A stretch of 64,000 nucleotides of DNA from Trichuris trichiura (lineage: Eukaryota; Nematoda; Enoplea; Trichinellida; Trichuridae): the NCBI GenBank assembly GCA_037903355.1, contig JBAJFE010000011.1, forward strand, positions 2,551,001 to 2,615,000. The letters run 5' to 3'. Position 1 is the stretch's first letter. The number at the start of each line of letters is the position of its first letter. Of this stretch, positions 25,001 through 38,300 are shown piece after piece. Below the pieces are notes generated by a model that was given only the letters and a program-made list of their open reading frames with translations, made no database searches and was not told the DNA's origin. A program made the position numbers and the translations under genes.

Positions 25001-26755
25001 ACCCGCAGTTTAGCTATGCAAGTACGTACTGAGAATAGTAAGCGACGAGGGCCTATCTATTGCCCATTAATGCGTACTAGCAAGCGCGGGAAAAAACAGC
25101 ATCCGACAATTCATTAGATAAAGTCAGTTTAACCTGCTTTCATTCACTTGCACTTCGTTTATTCAATGGACGACACCTTAGTTGAAAAATGGCTGTATCA
25201 GCGGTAACGTCTCGACTGAATCCGAAAAAAAGCGGTCAACCGTTAACGTTCGTGGCAGCGATAGGAAGAGTGATGCCAACTTCCTGTTGCGTAGTTGCAC
25301 TTACGTGGCCAACCCATTAAAGCAAACAAGTGCGTGGAGCAACAATCTATTTTTAAGGAAAATAAAGATAAAGTACCCTAAGCGGAAGTAAAACAAATGT
25401 TCGCGCGTCACGTTTTAAAAGCAAAAAAAGGCTAGCAACTTCAACATCGCTAAGCCTATTGTTGCTTTGGCAAAAAATAGACTAAAACAAAAAGTCCATA
25501 TTTGGCATGCGCGAAAGAGACGGAGAGAACTCAGCAATGTTAAATATTCAAGTTCGCAAGGGTGGCCTATAAATCATCGCACAATGCGCTACGACTTAGT
25601 CAAGCGAAAGTTTTTCCCCCATTAGGGCAGCGCGACAAAGAGGGCGATGCCATGATACTATTGACAGTCGGTCATTCTGACCAACCGGAACGCTAAGTAC
25701 AAATGCAATTCCAACGCAAAGGGTGGGGGAGTCACCGACAGCTCATCGCTCTCTTCTCATGCAAGGTGGCGGGTGCTTTCTTCAGCTTGCTGCTTGCCAT
25801 AGCAACCAGCCCATGCTCCCTTGGCATAATGCCATCGGCTGTCAAGTGGTACTGCGGTCGGCTGGTCAAAGGATTCCGTCGACGCTGCTGCTTACAAATA
25901 ATTAAGGATGCGTGTCACCGGCGGTCCTTCTGTGAGGCAGTGCCGCTGACGCTCGCGGTGACAGCTTCGACCAGACCGACTATATATCGACGCGCAACAG
26001 TTGGCGGCAAAAGTTGTCCACGGAGCTCGACAATCGCGTGGCGGCGGACCGCTTGCCGACCCTATGACGAATTGAGGCAATCGACCTCAACAAATCATAC
26101 GCGTAACCGAATGGTTGAAAGCCAAAATAGCGGCGACGCGGCTGCCGCAGCCGGTCGGTTTGCCCAATGCTTCGTTGGATAGTTGCCCGGCAGTTTTTAA
26201 AAAAAAAGCGAGAGAACGCGAAAGCGGGCCCAAATGACGTCTTTTGCGACCGATCAAAACGGCATGCGTCCAGCCTACGACAGGCATGCCTATCGATCTT
26301 GCAATCCCTGCTTGGAGATGAGTAGCGCGTCCCTATGACCGTTAGCCAATACCAGCCGGACTCGACTAGCGCTCAGCAGTGTCCGCGCATAAACAATAAG
26401 CTCTCTCTCTCTCTTCTCCTTGCATCCAAACAAGACTTGGCGCTCACTTGAAACTCTCATCCCGAATCATTGGGAAAGCATCGACAATTGGAGGTAAATA
26501 TTTTTCTTCTTTTTCAATCTCCGCTCTGTTTGTCCGTCCTTGACGAGCGGGAACCCAGTCAGCTTAGGTACAGCTGGGCAGCCAATAGTTCAACCAATGG
26601 GCGTTCAACGTCGGCCGTCGGATCAGCATAACCCAAATGGTCAAACTGGTGCTAATTCTCTCCTTCACCTCATTCCCAAATTCTACCGTAAAAGCGATTG
26701 TCAAAACATCGATTGTTGACGACAGCCGGCTTCCAATCGGCTGCGCTTTGTGCGA

Positions 26756-26801
26756 CTGCTCTCCCTCTCTCTCTCTTTCGCTCTATCCCTCTCTTCTCGT
26801 T
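26756..26801. repeat. CT-rich tract (GAGA on the other strand)
   Basis: Run of imperfect CT repeats in which CTCTCTCTCTC and CTCTTCTC blocks alternate. A shorter one lies at about 26399-26415. Both are about 5 kb upstream of the Delta-type gene. Such tracts can be simple repeats or bind GAGA-type factors; the sequence alone does not decide. Confidence 0.5.
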
Positions 26802-29125
26802 GGCGCTTCTTGAAAACAATTGGCAAACGACAGTGCGACAACAACAATTCGCTTTGAAAAAATGGCCGCCGCTCTTTTGTATACAAAAATTGATTACGTT
26901 GCGCAAGAGGAGACGAGAGAGACGATATGTTGATCTCGGCGGGTAGCGACCACGGATTTGACGTTTCGAAGCTTGCCTGTTTTGCCGTTAATTTTTCGTC
27001 TGCCGACAGGACAGGATGCAGGTCGACGGGGGGGTCCGTTCCCTACGGGCTCCCGCTGAACCAAGGTCATGCTTGCGCATATCCTTCCTTTCGCTAACGT
27101 TGAAATTGGAACGTTGCGGGATATTGACAGCGACAGACGGAAAAATGTCGGCCAGTGCTGATTCAAACGCTGACGCTTAATCTTCCGGTCGGCAACATTT
27201 GAACGGCAATTGGGTCGGGGTTCTCTCTGGACACGACCGGTCGCGGTGTCTGCGTCATCCTTTCAGACCCAAAGCGCATCGGCATGCGGTTCTTGTTGTC
27301 GCCGAGTCCAGTTCAGGTCCGTTTTTGTCTGAACCGCAGCATCGTTTCGACCGTGCAACTGAATGGAGGACGTTTTTTGTTACCCAAATGGATGGGAAAC
27401 AAGTGGCGCAGGTCGTCTCCGAGGCAACGGTCCAATTGTCCAAATGCACCTTTCCCACACGCCCGCCTGGATGAGTCAACCATCTTTTTTTCAAATACTT
27501 TTAAGGTGTTTCAATAGTTCGCCATGCCAACGCATATCTATCGCGTTCATATCTTCAATATTGTCACGGGATGTTTGTGTGTTTTGGGCCCACGTTCTGC
27601 CCAACTCGTGTGCGCAGTACATCGTTCTATGCCATAACGAGCAGTCACTTGACTGTCAGCATAAATAACGAATTTTCACTACTTCAGGTCTGTCCCGTTA
27701 TCAGTCACAAGGCGCCAATCATCACGGTATACTCAACCAGGCAAAACGGATCTCCGGGTGATCAAGGTAACTTGTCAGCTTAACTTTTTACTCGGGCCAC
27801 GCCTTACTTGCCAACTACGCGTATGCAAATGACTTTTTTGCATAATCATGCGGAAAGAAGAACGGAGATAAGTTGAAAAGCTAACGAAATTTTTCGCGCC
27901 AATATAAGGGAAGTAAGCCCTAAGCGCGCTGGCCCTTGCAAAAGGGGACGAGACAAAGCAGCTTTCAATGCGACCCAACTTGGCCGCGTTTTTTGCCTAA
28001 CATGGCAATGAATCAGAGGACACTAATACGTTATTTTGGGCAATTCAAACACGCGCGGCGTAAGCTAAATTGCCATCTTCAATTGGCCATAATTAGCTAG
28101 TAGAAAGAGAATGCGGCCGGCCTCGATCGTGAGGCATCGCGCGGAAAGGCCTTCTTTAGGCGCGGATATACCTTACAAAGAGAATACTATTGCTCCTTCC
28201 GCCTCGTCGAAAGTACGCGCGTGTCGTTGCTACCGCAACAGGTAGGTGTGATGACTCGTTACACTATTTCCCTAGGGTGATTGTTTTATCGAAAGCATAT
28301 TCGTCCCTATGGCAACTGATGGAGTAGAGCAGTCTCCTCATTGTAAGCTAAGTGAATAAACGGTTTATGACGTAGGAATCTTTCGCGATTTTCTCTTCTC
28401 GCTGCTTAAAGAAAGAAAGATAAAGTTTTCTCACGAGACGATAACACGTCTCATCATTTCTCAATAGATCCAATTGGCAAGAGACAGCCGTCAATTGACA
28501 TACGCCTCAATGAGGAACAGCCTCAGGTTTGAATCTTGTTCACACTTATCTTATCTGCCGAAATGTTTTTTTACTTCGAAGCTTTGGAGGTTCGATGAAC
28601 AATAAATCGAAGCGAATAGAACCCATATAGATGCTACATAACCCGTCCAGTATACTTGGTACTAGGGCGTCTGGCTTTAAAAGATCGCGTTTCCATCACA
28701 ACAGTTCATATATATGTAAAGGGTGTATTGTAGAGAGCTTCTGTTACTTCTGTTGTATTTACCAGCCAACAAAAGTAGCTTGAAAAAGATTTACAAAATT
28801 ATTAAGCAGAACTTTTTGATTAGTCACATAGCGTTGAATACCTTGCTGTCATTGCATAGAATTTCAACTGAAGGAAATTTCAAACTCTTCGTATTGTGTA
28901 GCAACGGTTTCAACGAAAATTAAAACTATGTAAATTAAACAGAACAATGACCAGCAGGGACGCGACTACGCAGACTTTGATTTTCAAGTAACAGATTCTA
29001 CAGTTTCACATTTGACTTTAGCGAGAGCAAACCTTTCATGCTCTTTACGTAGAAGATATCCGCTGCCTTATCAGTACCCCATGCCGCGACAAGCTGACTT
29101 TTGCAAAAGCAGGCTGTGATATTCG

Positions 29126-29245
<120 letters not shown>

Positions 29246-31644
29246 CGACCTTTTGACTTTGAAATACTAAATCAGCAAACTGACAAGCGGAATAGCACTC
29301 CGTGAGTTGAATATATCAAGTGATATTTCTAAGACTGTCCCGTCTAAGGTTGTATGAACAAATATGATCGCTAAGGAATTTTAAGCTCGAAGACAAAAAG
29401 CAATACGCCTAAAATCAAATTCGTTAATCGCGTAAAGATAAGGAAGTTCGTTTTTGCATTCTCTCGTCGTGGTGAGCTTTCGCAGACTGGGAAACCGCCG
29501 AAGCGCGATGACATCAACAGATGATCCCGAAATGGGCTTAGCAAAAGTCCTTCGCTCTCGAAGCGGCAACATTTGGCTTCTATTCAGCGCCTTGCTCGTA
29601 ATCGCATTTTACGCCTCGACTAAGAACCACTGATTGAACCTAAGAGACAGGCGCTGACCAAGGTCGAAGCTACGTAGAGCGGAATTAACGAAGCGAAATG
29701 ATCACGTTTACCAACTAGCATTTGCGTGACAGTTAAGCTAAGAAAAAAGCCAACTCGGATTCGTCGACCGTTCCCTCCTTGAAGAAGTACCTTTCGTCAC
29801 GCTACTATCAACAAGCAAAGCAAAAATGACAAAATATCCCTAGCAATATTAGTCCTTAGCCAGCAGCTTAAATGGACAAAGGAGAAGAGACGATAATAGG
29901 CAGGATCATCAGGGGGCTGAAGGTCAAGGTTTGCTCCAATTCTATGACGTCATAGGGTGCTCCTTTGTGCCTCCATTCTTCGCTAGGATGAATGCGCCAC
30001 AATGAGGCATTGCTTTCGTGGAACGACGCTAAATCACTAATGGTAGTTACGTTTTCTTATTGCTTCGATTCTGTTGGCACATTATTTCCGCGCCGACCAT
30101 TCCTATTCAACAAATTACAAAGTTATTAAGATACTATTCGTCTATGTAAGGTCGCGACTTTAAGAGGGCATCTTCGCAAGTACAGAATGAAAGCGCACTA
30201 ACGCCATTGAGACTAGGCAATGGCATAGCTACTCTAAGGAAAGCGTCTCTTCCACTGGCTTAACTATTTATGCATAATAATAAGTAAGGCGGCAAACAAA
30301 TAGACTTGTTGCTTAGGTTTGTGGAGTAAAGGAGCCGCCGGCATTATTAATCTCTGCGCCAATGCCTTTTCCGGTTGGACCTATGCCAAATGCTTCTGAA
30401 CCATTGGGGCGGCTTAATCATTTAAGTCGAGAGCGATAAAAAAAGCCGACAAATTATCCATAATGCATCGACTGACATATGGCGTCAGAGGCAACGGCGT
30501 TAGAACCTTTCATAGACATTTTCATTGTGATTCGACAGTCGTCAAAAAAAGCTGCCAAAGCAGGCTGGGGGCAACAGATTGCTGTTGTACGGTCGGATAG
30601 TCGAATGGACAATCTTTTTAAGGACCACTCGCCGATCCGCAACCACCTGCTCATATGGCTATCCAATGGGTGCGAAGTGCCAATGAGCAGGCAAGCAACA
30701 ATGCTTTGACTCTTGTTGCCATAGGAAGACGATAAATCGACATTTTATGGGCCAGCCTGTCGTCCCGACTCATTTTACTTCTACAACACAGCGAGCTGAC
30801 CGGCCTCAACGCTCTTGACATCCCTACCGAGTTTAGCGAGTTTTCATTACGGTCATCTACAGGTGGCTCCATTCATCTTGTACGACCACAGAACAGTGTC
30901 AGCCGATCGCTTCCAATAGGATAGGTGAAAGTGAAGAACGCGCGTTCCACCTGCTCCAGGGTATCCATTTTCTTCTAACCTAAGGCGGCACCCAGTTCGC
31001 CTCGGGGCGACATTCATCTTCTTAGAATCAAGCTACTTTCTTTTTTTCCAAACCAAAACGGCGCCAACTTTGACCATCCAGGCGGCAATGCATGCGCGCA
31101 AATTGTACCTTAATGCCGCCGCAACGTCACATGGCAAAGCGCTGCCAAATGTGCCGTTGCGGAATGGCGAAGGCCATCGCAGAAGGCGGATAAGATGATG
31201 GGAACATTTGGTCTTCCTGGCCGGCCATCCGCAAGGTGGTCATTAGCAATTGACCGACGCCTGCTGCTTTTCTTGGTCACGTAACAAGTGTTTACTGAAG
31301 CAACCGCCAACACGGCCATTGCGAAGGTGCTTATAAGGGATTTCTTTGTCTGCCGCCTGTCCGCATCCCTGTTGAACATCTGCCGCACCGGTGCGTGTTG
31401 GCCACTTGGCGTGATGGTGGAGCTAGTGGGCCAAATAGTTTTATCCTATTGGTCGGCTGGTTGGTGACTGTCATCGCGACAAACATTTCGCTCATATCCA
31501 AATTTGGTGTCCCTTTGGGAAGCAGCCTTACTGCACGCAACGTCGCGCCTTAAACCTGCCATAACCGCTTTACCCTTTCCGTCAGGCCGCTGCCATTTGG
31601 ATGGTCTACTGAATAGAAGAAGCGTTGTCTCCTGGTCGACCAGC

Positions 31645-34600
31645 ATGCAAATTTTGCTACTCCGGTTGGTTGGAGCTTTCCTTCTAATGGTAAGCTTATT
31701 TCCATGGTCGTCCTACGGAATAGTCGTTTAGTCACTTTTTTCAGGCCAGGATGGGCGAAAGCTTGGGAACGCTTGAATTTCGCATAAATTCATTTCAAAA
31801 CTACGACGCCCTAGATGCCGACGGGGTCTGTTGCAAGGCAACACCCGGACCGTCGTCAACCAAATCGGCGTGTAGCCCTGTCTGCAATTTATTTTTTCGC
31901 GTATGTCTGGAAACGGAACGAACCAGTGTCCAGACGAACCCTTCTTGTACCCTTGGCGGATGGCTTATGAGCTCCGTGGACACAGGCAGGGAATACTTAA
32001 GTCTTTTGCGACAATCAGACCGTGTAACGGCAACAAGTTCGGTTATGAAGCATGCAGTCAATTATCGTTGGCCGGTAAGCATTAGCCTACGGGTGACGAC
32101 GGGACATAATTTGCATACTTGCACAGGGTAAGCTAATAATGACAGTCGAAGTATGGCACCAACCAAACGGCAGCTCGCCGACGCAAGTTCAGCACGCCTT
32201 AGGCACAGGTAAGCGTTTAGCTGGCGCGCGGTTATTTTTTTAAAAAAAATGTGCTTAGTCAGTTAACAACTTCGGGGCAAGCCAAACAGCTTTTTATTTT
32301 TGTCTCTTTGCTTTACCCGCCTAATCGGCAAAGCAAATTTAGCGGCAGCCGACCAGTTCTATTTGGTTAATGTTTTTTCATTTTGCAGATTACGCAGTCG
32401 CTACCGACCGGCAGCTTCTGCTTCGAGTTGCCGAACGAAAAAGACTGCCCGTTAGCGGTCGATGGAACGTCGAAGAGTACAGTAATGCCCATAGCAGACT
32501 TAGGCTGCAATTGCGGTTCGTCTGCTCGGAGCACTACTATGGACCCCAATGCGAAACCTTCTGCTCATCTCGCAATGACTCCGGCGGTCATTACAGCTGC
32601 GACAAGGACGGCACGAAAATTTGCATGCTTGGCTGGCAAGGCCCCAAGTGCAAAGATGGTAAGGCCAACTTCCTTATTTGGGAATCTGCGGATCGCCGCT
32701 AGTCAGCACCGCTGCTGCGCCGGCGGGGTGTCGATTGTTGCTTGGACAAACAGTCCTCCCGGGTCGGGCGCAACAGCCGGCCCGGCGCAACAGCAATGTC
32801 GGGCGCTCAGGACGGCAGGCATTGTCCCAGCAAGGAAAAATAGGTCTCACATCTGCTCCGCCAGCTGGCGACCAACGATTACGGTGCAATGGAGGGTCGT
32901 TGTTCCGGAGCGCACCAACATAGAGACAGTGAGGTCACGAGAAAATATCTGAGCACCACGTAGGCAACAAAGTGGCGGATTGTTGAACCCACCAACGAAC
33001 CGTATGTTCCATCAAGCCTTATTCGACGTCAACCTACTGCCCCCTCTGCCGCCCTAACTTGACAGATGTCGACCGTCTCAAGTTCGATTCCGCTACTCAC
33101 CTACCGTCTGATCCAGGGCTACCAACCAAGCAGATTAACCTTTCAAGAGGATTCGGACCAAAGGGGGTTCTCTCCTCAAGCTCCTCCTACTTTTAGCACG
33201 CCAGTCTATTAATCGTTTCGTAAGACTATAAGGACGGAACCCAGTAGGAGTCCATAAACGAAAAACAACGTCGTTTCGAGATTAAGGTGCCGCGACAGCT
33301 TGTCGTCTTTGCCTACGTAGTTGCATTGTTCAACAAGAAATGCGTTTTCCTTTCAGCCGTATGCAAAAAAGGCTGCAAGTACGGGACCTGCGAGCGACCA
33401 GGCGATTGCGTATGCATATCCGGCTACGTTGGAATTGACTGCGACGTTTGCAAGCGATATCCCGGCTGTATGCACGGTACCTGCTCCAAGCCGTTCGAAT
33501 GCACATGCCTTAAAGGTTGGGGCGGCGTTTTTTGCAACCAGGGTAAATCAGCAAGCGGCAGAGAGAGAGAGAGAAAGATTAAAAATACATTGTGCGCGTT
33601 TTTTGCAGATCTCAACTTTTGCGTCAACAAGAAGCCTTGTCAGAACGGAGGCGTCTGCTCGAACTCGGGCTCCGGCTCGTACACGTGCGCCTGCGCTCCG
33701 GGCTACAGTGGCACCAACTGCGAGTTGAAGGTGGAAACTTGTCAAATGAATCCGTGCCAAAATGGAGGCACCTGTCACGAATCCGGCGCCAACTACACAT
33801 GCTCATGCGCTGCCAACTTCAGCGGACGACATTGTCAAACCAACGCGCAAACTTGCAAGGAGAAACCTTGCGAAAATGACGCCCTATGCATTGACGACGA
33901 CTCGCCCTCTCGCTCGGGATACAGATGCCTTTGCAAGCCCGGCTGGGAGGGCACCAATTGCGATACCGAACGAGACGAATGCCGCTCCGACCCGTGCATG
34001 AATGGTTAACAAATATATTCTATCCCCTTTTTGGCGCCGCTTAAAATTATCATATTTTCAGGCGGCAGTTGCGTGACGAAATTTGGCGGCTTCCATTGCG
34101 TCTGTCCGGTCGGTTTCGTTGGCGACCGCTGCGAAAGCAATGTGGACGATTGCCCGGAGAACGCCTGCCTCAATGGTGGTACCTGCGAGGACGAGGTAAA
34201 CAACTTTCGCTGCCACTGTCCTCAAGGGTTCATGGGTACCTTGTGTCAAACGAACATCGATGACTGCCTGAAGAGACCCTGCCTAAATGGCGGTTCCTGT
34301 ATCGACCTCGTCAACGATTTTGCCTGCGTCTGCCCTTCCGGTTACAAGGGCAAAGATTGCTCGGTAAGCTTGGGCGGTTGCGACGCGAATCCTTGTCTCA
34401 ACGGAGGCACCTGTCGAAATGTCCACCATCGAGACTACGTCTGTCAATGTCCGCCTTGCACCGCAGGCAGAAACTGTCACATACGCAATCAAGACTGCCT
34501 CCGGAATGGCACCTTCAAACCGTATATCACTAGCCCACCTGTTGCCATTAGCGACGGCAGCCGTCAACTAGTTGATGAATTGCGTACGTCCGTAAGCGAG

Positions 34601-35317
34601 ATACCAATGCTAGTTGGGGCTCCCCTTGGCGGTGCCCTCGTCCTCCTCTTCGTTGCCGTACTTTTCATCGTCTGCATTATGTATCGAAAAGGAAAACGAA
34701 GCTCTCGTGCAGCCAGTCCGGCTGTTATTAAGAACAATCTAAAGGCGTACCAGCAGCAGAACCATTGGAACGAATGGAACCTATCGAAAAACAGTGCCGC
34801 TAAGGGTTACGCCATTGGCAAAGATGTTGACTTCTCTTCCCCTTATTCGGCATTGGAAGCAAAAGGCTTATCCGAAGAAAAGGAGGACGTCTATACGGGG
34901 AAAATGTTCGCCTCGTCCGCTAAGCCTTACAGTATCAAGCAAGGCAGGAATATTAACCAGTACGAGACGTTTGTTGGAGTGTACCCTCTCAGGGGCACTC
35001 GTAGAAAGTGTGATGTGGACAACATGCCAAAGCAGTACTGCAATGCCGCTGACGACGAAGACAACCATCATTACGGGTGCGCATCAGCGATGGAACCCGG
35101 CGAACATTCGTCGCCAACGTTCAATTCAATTGAGTGCGCGGTTCCGGTGCCCCCAAAGAAGCCAGCGCCCATATTGCCCGCGGGCGACCTTATGCTCAGC
35201 CACGTTAGCAACGTGGAAGCACAACATTTAGCAGCAACGTCGCATGGCGACACGGCGACATACGAGTTGCAACTTTGTACCGAACCCTGTGACACTAACC
35301 GCGTCAGTCAAGTGTAA
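31645..35317 (+). CDS. Delta/LAG-2-class Notch ligand (DSL protein), 7 exons, 854 aa
   Basis: Type I membrane ligand that activates Notch receptors on neighbouring cells. Exons: 31645-31689, 31745-32074, 32127-32208, 32389-32658, 33357-33542, 33609-34004, 34062-35317; 2565 nt, all phases close. Order: signal peptide (MQILLLRLVGAFLLM); MNNL domain (LGTLEFRINSFQNYD, CNLFFRVCL, then KLIMTVEVWH); DSL domain about residues 198-240 with its six Cys (FVCSEHYYGPQC, GWQGPKC); nine EGF repeats to about residue 577, the first two of the short DSL-adjacent type; a membrane span about 620-644; and a cytosolic tail of about 210 residues ending SQV, which fits a class I PDZ ligand. Nine EGF repeats match Delta rather than Jagged/Serrate, and no Cys-rich VWC region follows. 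The intron after the DSL exon is the longest (698 bp). The intron before exon 6 contains a GA tract. Confidence 0.93.
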
Positions 35318-38300
35318 ACCCCTTTACGGGCGATATCGCCGCACCCATTCGCCTTCATGTTCATTTCACCGCCCTTTTCTCTTTGCAGTGCTCTGCCAAC
35401 TCGTGTAAAATGCTTGTATAAATGATAATGTCGCTTTTTTTATATATATATCGTTTGCTCAATCGAAGAAACGGAACAGTTTTAATATTCCATTCGGGCG
35501 CCAAAAAGACCGGACGCGTACAAAGGCGCGCGGTCGATGTGTCATGGCTGCTTAGCTTCGCTTTTTCGAACCGCTGACAGGGCATAATGATTCTCCATTG
35601 ACCATGACGAAAAGAATAGCTGCAAAATAGCGACGGTGCATAGCAAATGAACCGAAATGGCTATCACGGATGACCGCTCAGGTCGGCAGGCCGCTTTCGT
35701 AGGTGGATCTCTCTATGGGACATATGGTCGCGCCAGATTTTTTCCGAAAGTGTCGGGAAACTGTTGACACGGATGTGAACCCAACCAACATCAGATCAAC
35801 CGGGTCGATGGAGCTTTTAGCGGTAAGTGAGTGAGTAGGCGAGCGAAAACGCCAAGGCCGACCGTATAGTAATTGTACATCCGTTGTCAATTGGAAAAGA
35901 GTGCCGACCGTTGACCATGTGTGCCCGGCGTGAGCAGAAACAAAATGGGAAATTGTTGCCATAGGAAGCAAACGCGAACAGGCTAACAACTGCCAACCGA
36001 ATGCAACAATTGACTGCCGCCCTTTCAATGGGATTTCGTGAATTACGACAATTGCTAAGCTTCCGCACCGAAACTGGTTTTCCCTAACCGTTACGGTATC
36101 GACTTGTGGGCGACGCTGAACGGTCGAATTTGGTGCAAACCATCCGAGTCCAACTGCCAAGCTGCCATGACAGTTGATAAAGTGGCTCATTCATTTCTCA
36201 AAGCTCTGCTCGACTGGAACAAAAGGCCAACGTTTTGCCTTGGGCTAACTTGGAACTGCGAGGACTCGAAATGGTCAATGGAGGTCGTGTCGAAACAACG
36301 ACGCGATAGCTTCAGGATGTCCGCAAATCCTCAACCTCCGACCTATCGCCTAAGGCAAATATACCAAAGTATACGGGCTGACCTGTTGACCAGGTGATCA
36401 GAAGTCAACTACTAACGTGGACAATAACGTCGGGCAAATAGAACACTGCTTCTACTGAGATTATTCGCACTTTATTTTTTTTCAAAGGTCTACAAATAAC
36501 TCGCCGTCGTGGAATTTTGAGCCTTCGCGCTTAGTTCACGCTAAAGATGGAAAATCAATAAGCGCATATGTAGTAGGCGAGTTTTTACTGTGGAGAATTA
36601 TGGTTGGTATCCTCGGTGGTTTCTGCTAAACGAAAGGTCAGCTGCAAACGAAATGGTGATACTTCCAGACGCCCTTGAAACCTCAGTTGAAACTAAGGCG
36701 ATGACCCAATTTGCCGCTTTTTCAGCTGTAACTCTGTAACTGCGTGAGATAGCTTCGACGGAAAGAAAAACATTAAATGGATCCTCGCTAGCGCAAAGCT
36801 GAAGGTATACCGCTAGTGATAAAACAATCAAGCAGGGATCACGTCGAAAATACACGTAACAAGAATTGGAGGATGTGTCGATAGCAGAGAAAGGGGATTA
36901 TAGAGTTTCGTTTTTCCGACTTAGCTACTCTCGTTGAACAAACAAATATTTGTTTTCAAAAAATGAAGCTGTCAGGAATTGTAGAATTAAGTATGCACGC
37001 GCAATCGCCGGAGATGGTCGCTTGTCGGGAGTATGGATGATTTTTCCGACCATACATTTGAAGTTCGCGCCGAAAGTTCAGCCACCGTATCAAGCGCCTT
37101 TGTTAGGAGCAAAGCGAAAACGTTCCGAGTCTTCCAATCGCCTGGAGCAATATTGCCTCGCGGAGAAGCGATCGGAGTGGCACGAACACTTGGGAAAAGA
37201 GCAGGCAACGACTGGCGCGGATTGCAAACAAAAAAGTGGTCAGACAGCTTTGCCAATGCTACTTTGGACATTTGAGCGACGGAACGGAGTGGCGTACCTT
37301 CACCATCTGCTAACGAGACACGTCAACAACAACGGACGCGACAGCAGTTTGAACGAAACGACCGTCAGCGATGTAAACCGATCCGAAACGATGGAACGGC
37401 ATTGTCATTATTTGATAACCATTGCGTAGGAACCATATGGCCCGTTGGATCATTTCGTTTACTTAATGTTCTTAGTAATGGATTGAAAACAATTTTTGAC
37501 CCGACATTATAGCCATGAATGAAGCCTACAACTCTCGCTACACGCTGGCCATGTCCGCTAAGTCGTGCTCACTTGATCTACGTCGTCTAAGTGCAATACT
37601 GCCATTACTAGTCAATTGAGCGTCAGCATAAATTCTATTGGAACTATTGTCAACCAATTAAATAGCAAATAAAGGTTTTTGCATATTGATAAGGAAGTCA
37701 GAAGACCAACTACATTTTGTACAATATCGTTAACGCGAAGAACAACTAGCTGAACAATTTTTCTGTTGGGTAATAACGCCTAATTAAAACAATTTACCCT
37801 AAAAAGGGAAGATAATTTTTGATGAAATGACTACGTATTGGCTTGCGCTCGTAGATGTAAAATTCTTTACGATTTACATATCGTCCCGCTTCAAGAAACC
37901 AACACAAGTTCATTTACGATAGAACAATGAAAGCTGCGGGAAAAGTAAAGGCCCGCCTAGTTCTTTACACGCGCGTGAAAACGCAACGCCGAATAAGTAC
38001 AACGAAAAGAACTTACTGTACTGGACAAGACGAGCTTGGCAGTCGTCGACGCGAAATTGTTTTGCCAAATGAAGTTTACTTCTTTGGCTGAAAATAACGT
38101 AAAAAAATATTACTCGTTGATAAAGAAAATTGACGTTGCTTGAATGCTAAGTTCAGACGCAAAATAAAATAGCAACTTAACAAAAAATATAAAAACCACA
38201 AGGTTTCCCGCCCTCACAAAATGGTATTTTTGGTTGAATTTAAAAGCGCGCTTTGAATTCATGCGCATCAATCGGCAAGGCAAGTACTGACGCCCCCTTT

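Noticed and set aside
25703..26182. 159-codon plus-strand frame
   Set aside because: Lies in locally GC-rich sequence where frames on several strands are equally long; no domain, no signal peptide that makes sense with the rest, no splice partners.
33050..33125. Possible tRNA because of a GTTCGATTCC-like block
   Set aside because: No matching acceptor stem, D arm or anticodon arm could be formed around it; it lies in an intron of the Delta-type gene.
35678..36190. 170-codon minus-strand frame just 3' of the Delta-type gene
   Set aside because: No ATG at its start, no recognisable family, overlapping frames of similar quality; likely chance in GC-richer DNA.
36598..36855. Minus-strand frame with a hydrophobic, signal-like N-terminus
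   Set aside because: Starts only with GTG, and no upstream exon supplying an ATG in phase was found.
36950..37429. 159-codon plus-strand frame and an overlapping ATG frame at 37033-37275
   Set aside because: The longer one lacks an ATG start, the two overlap in different frames, and a minus-strand frame overlaps both; none matches a family.
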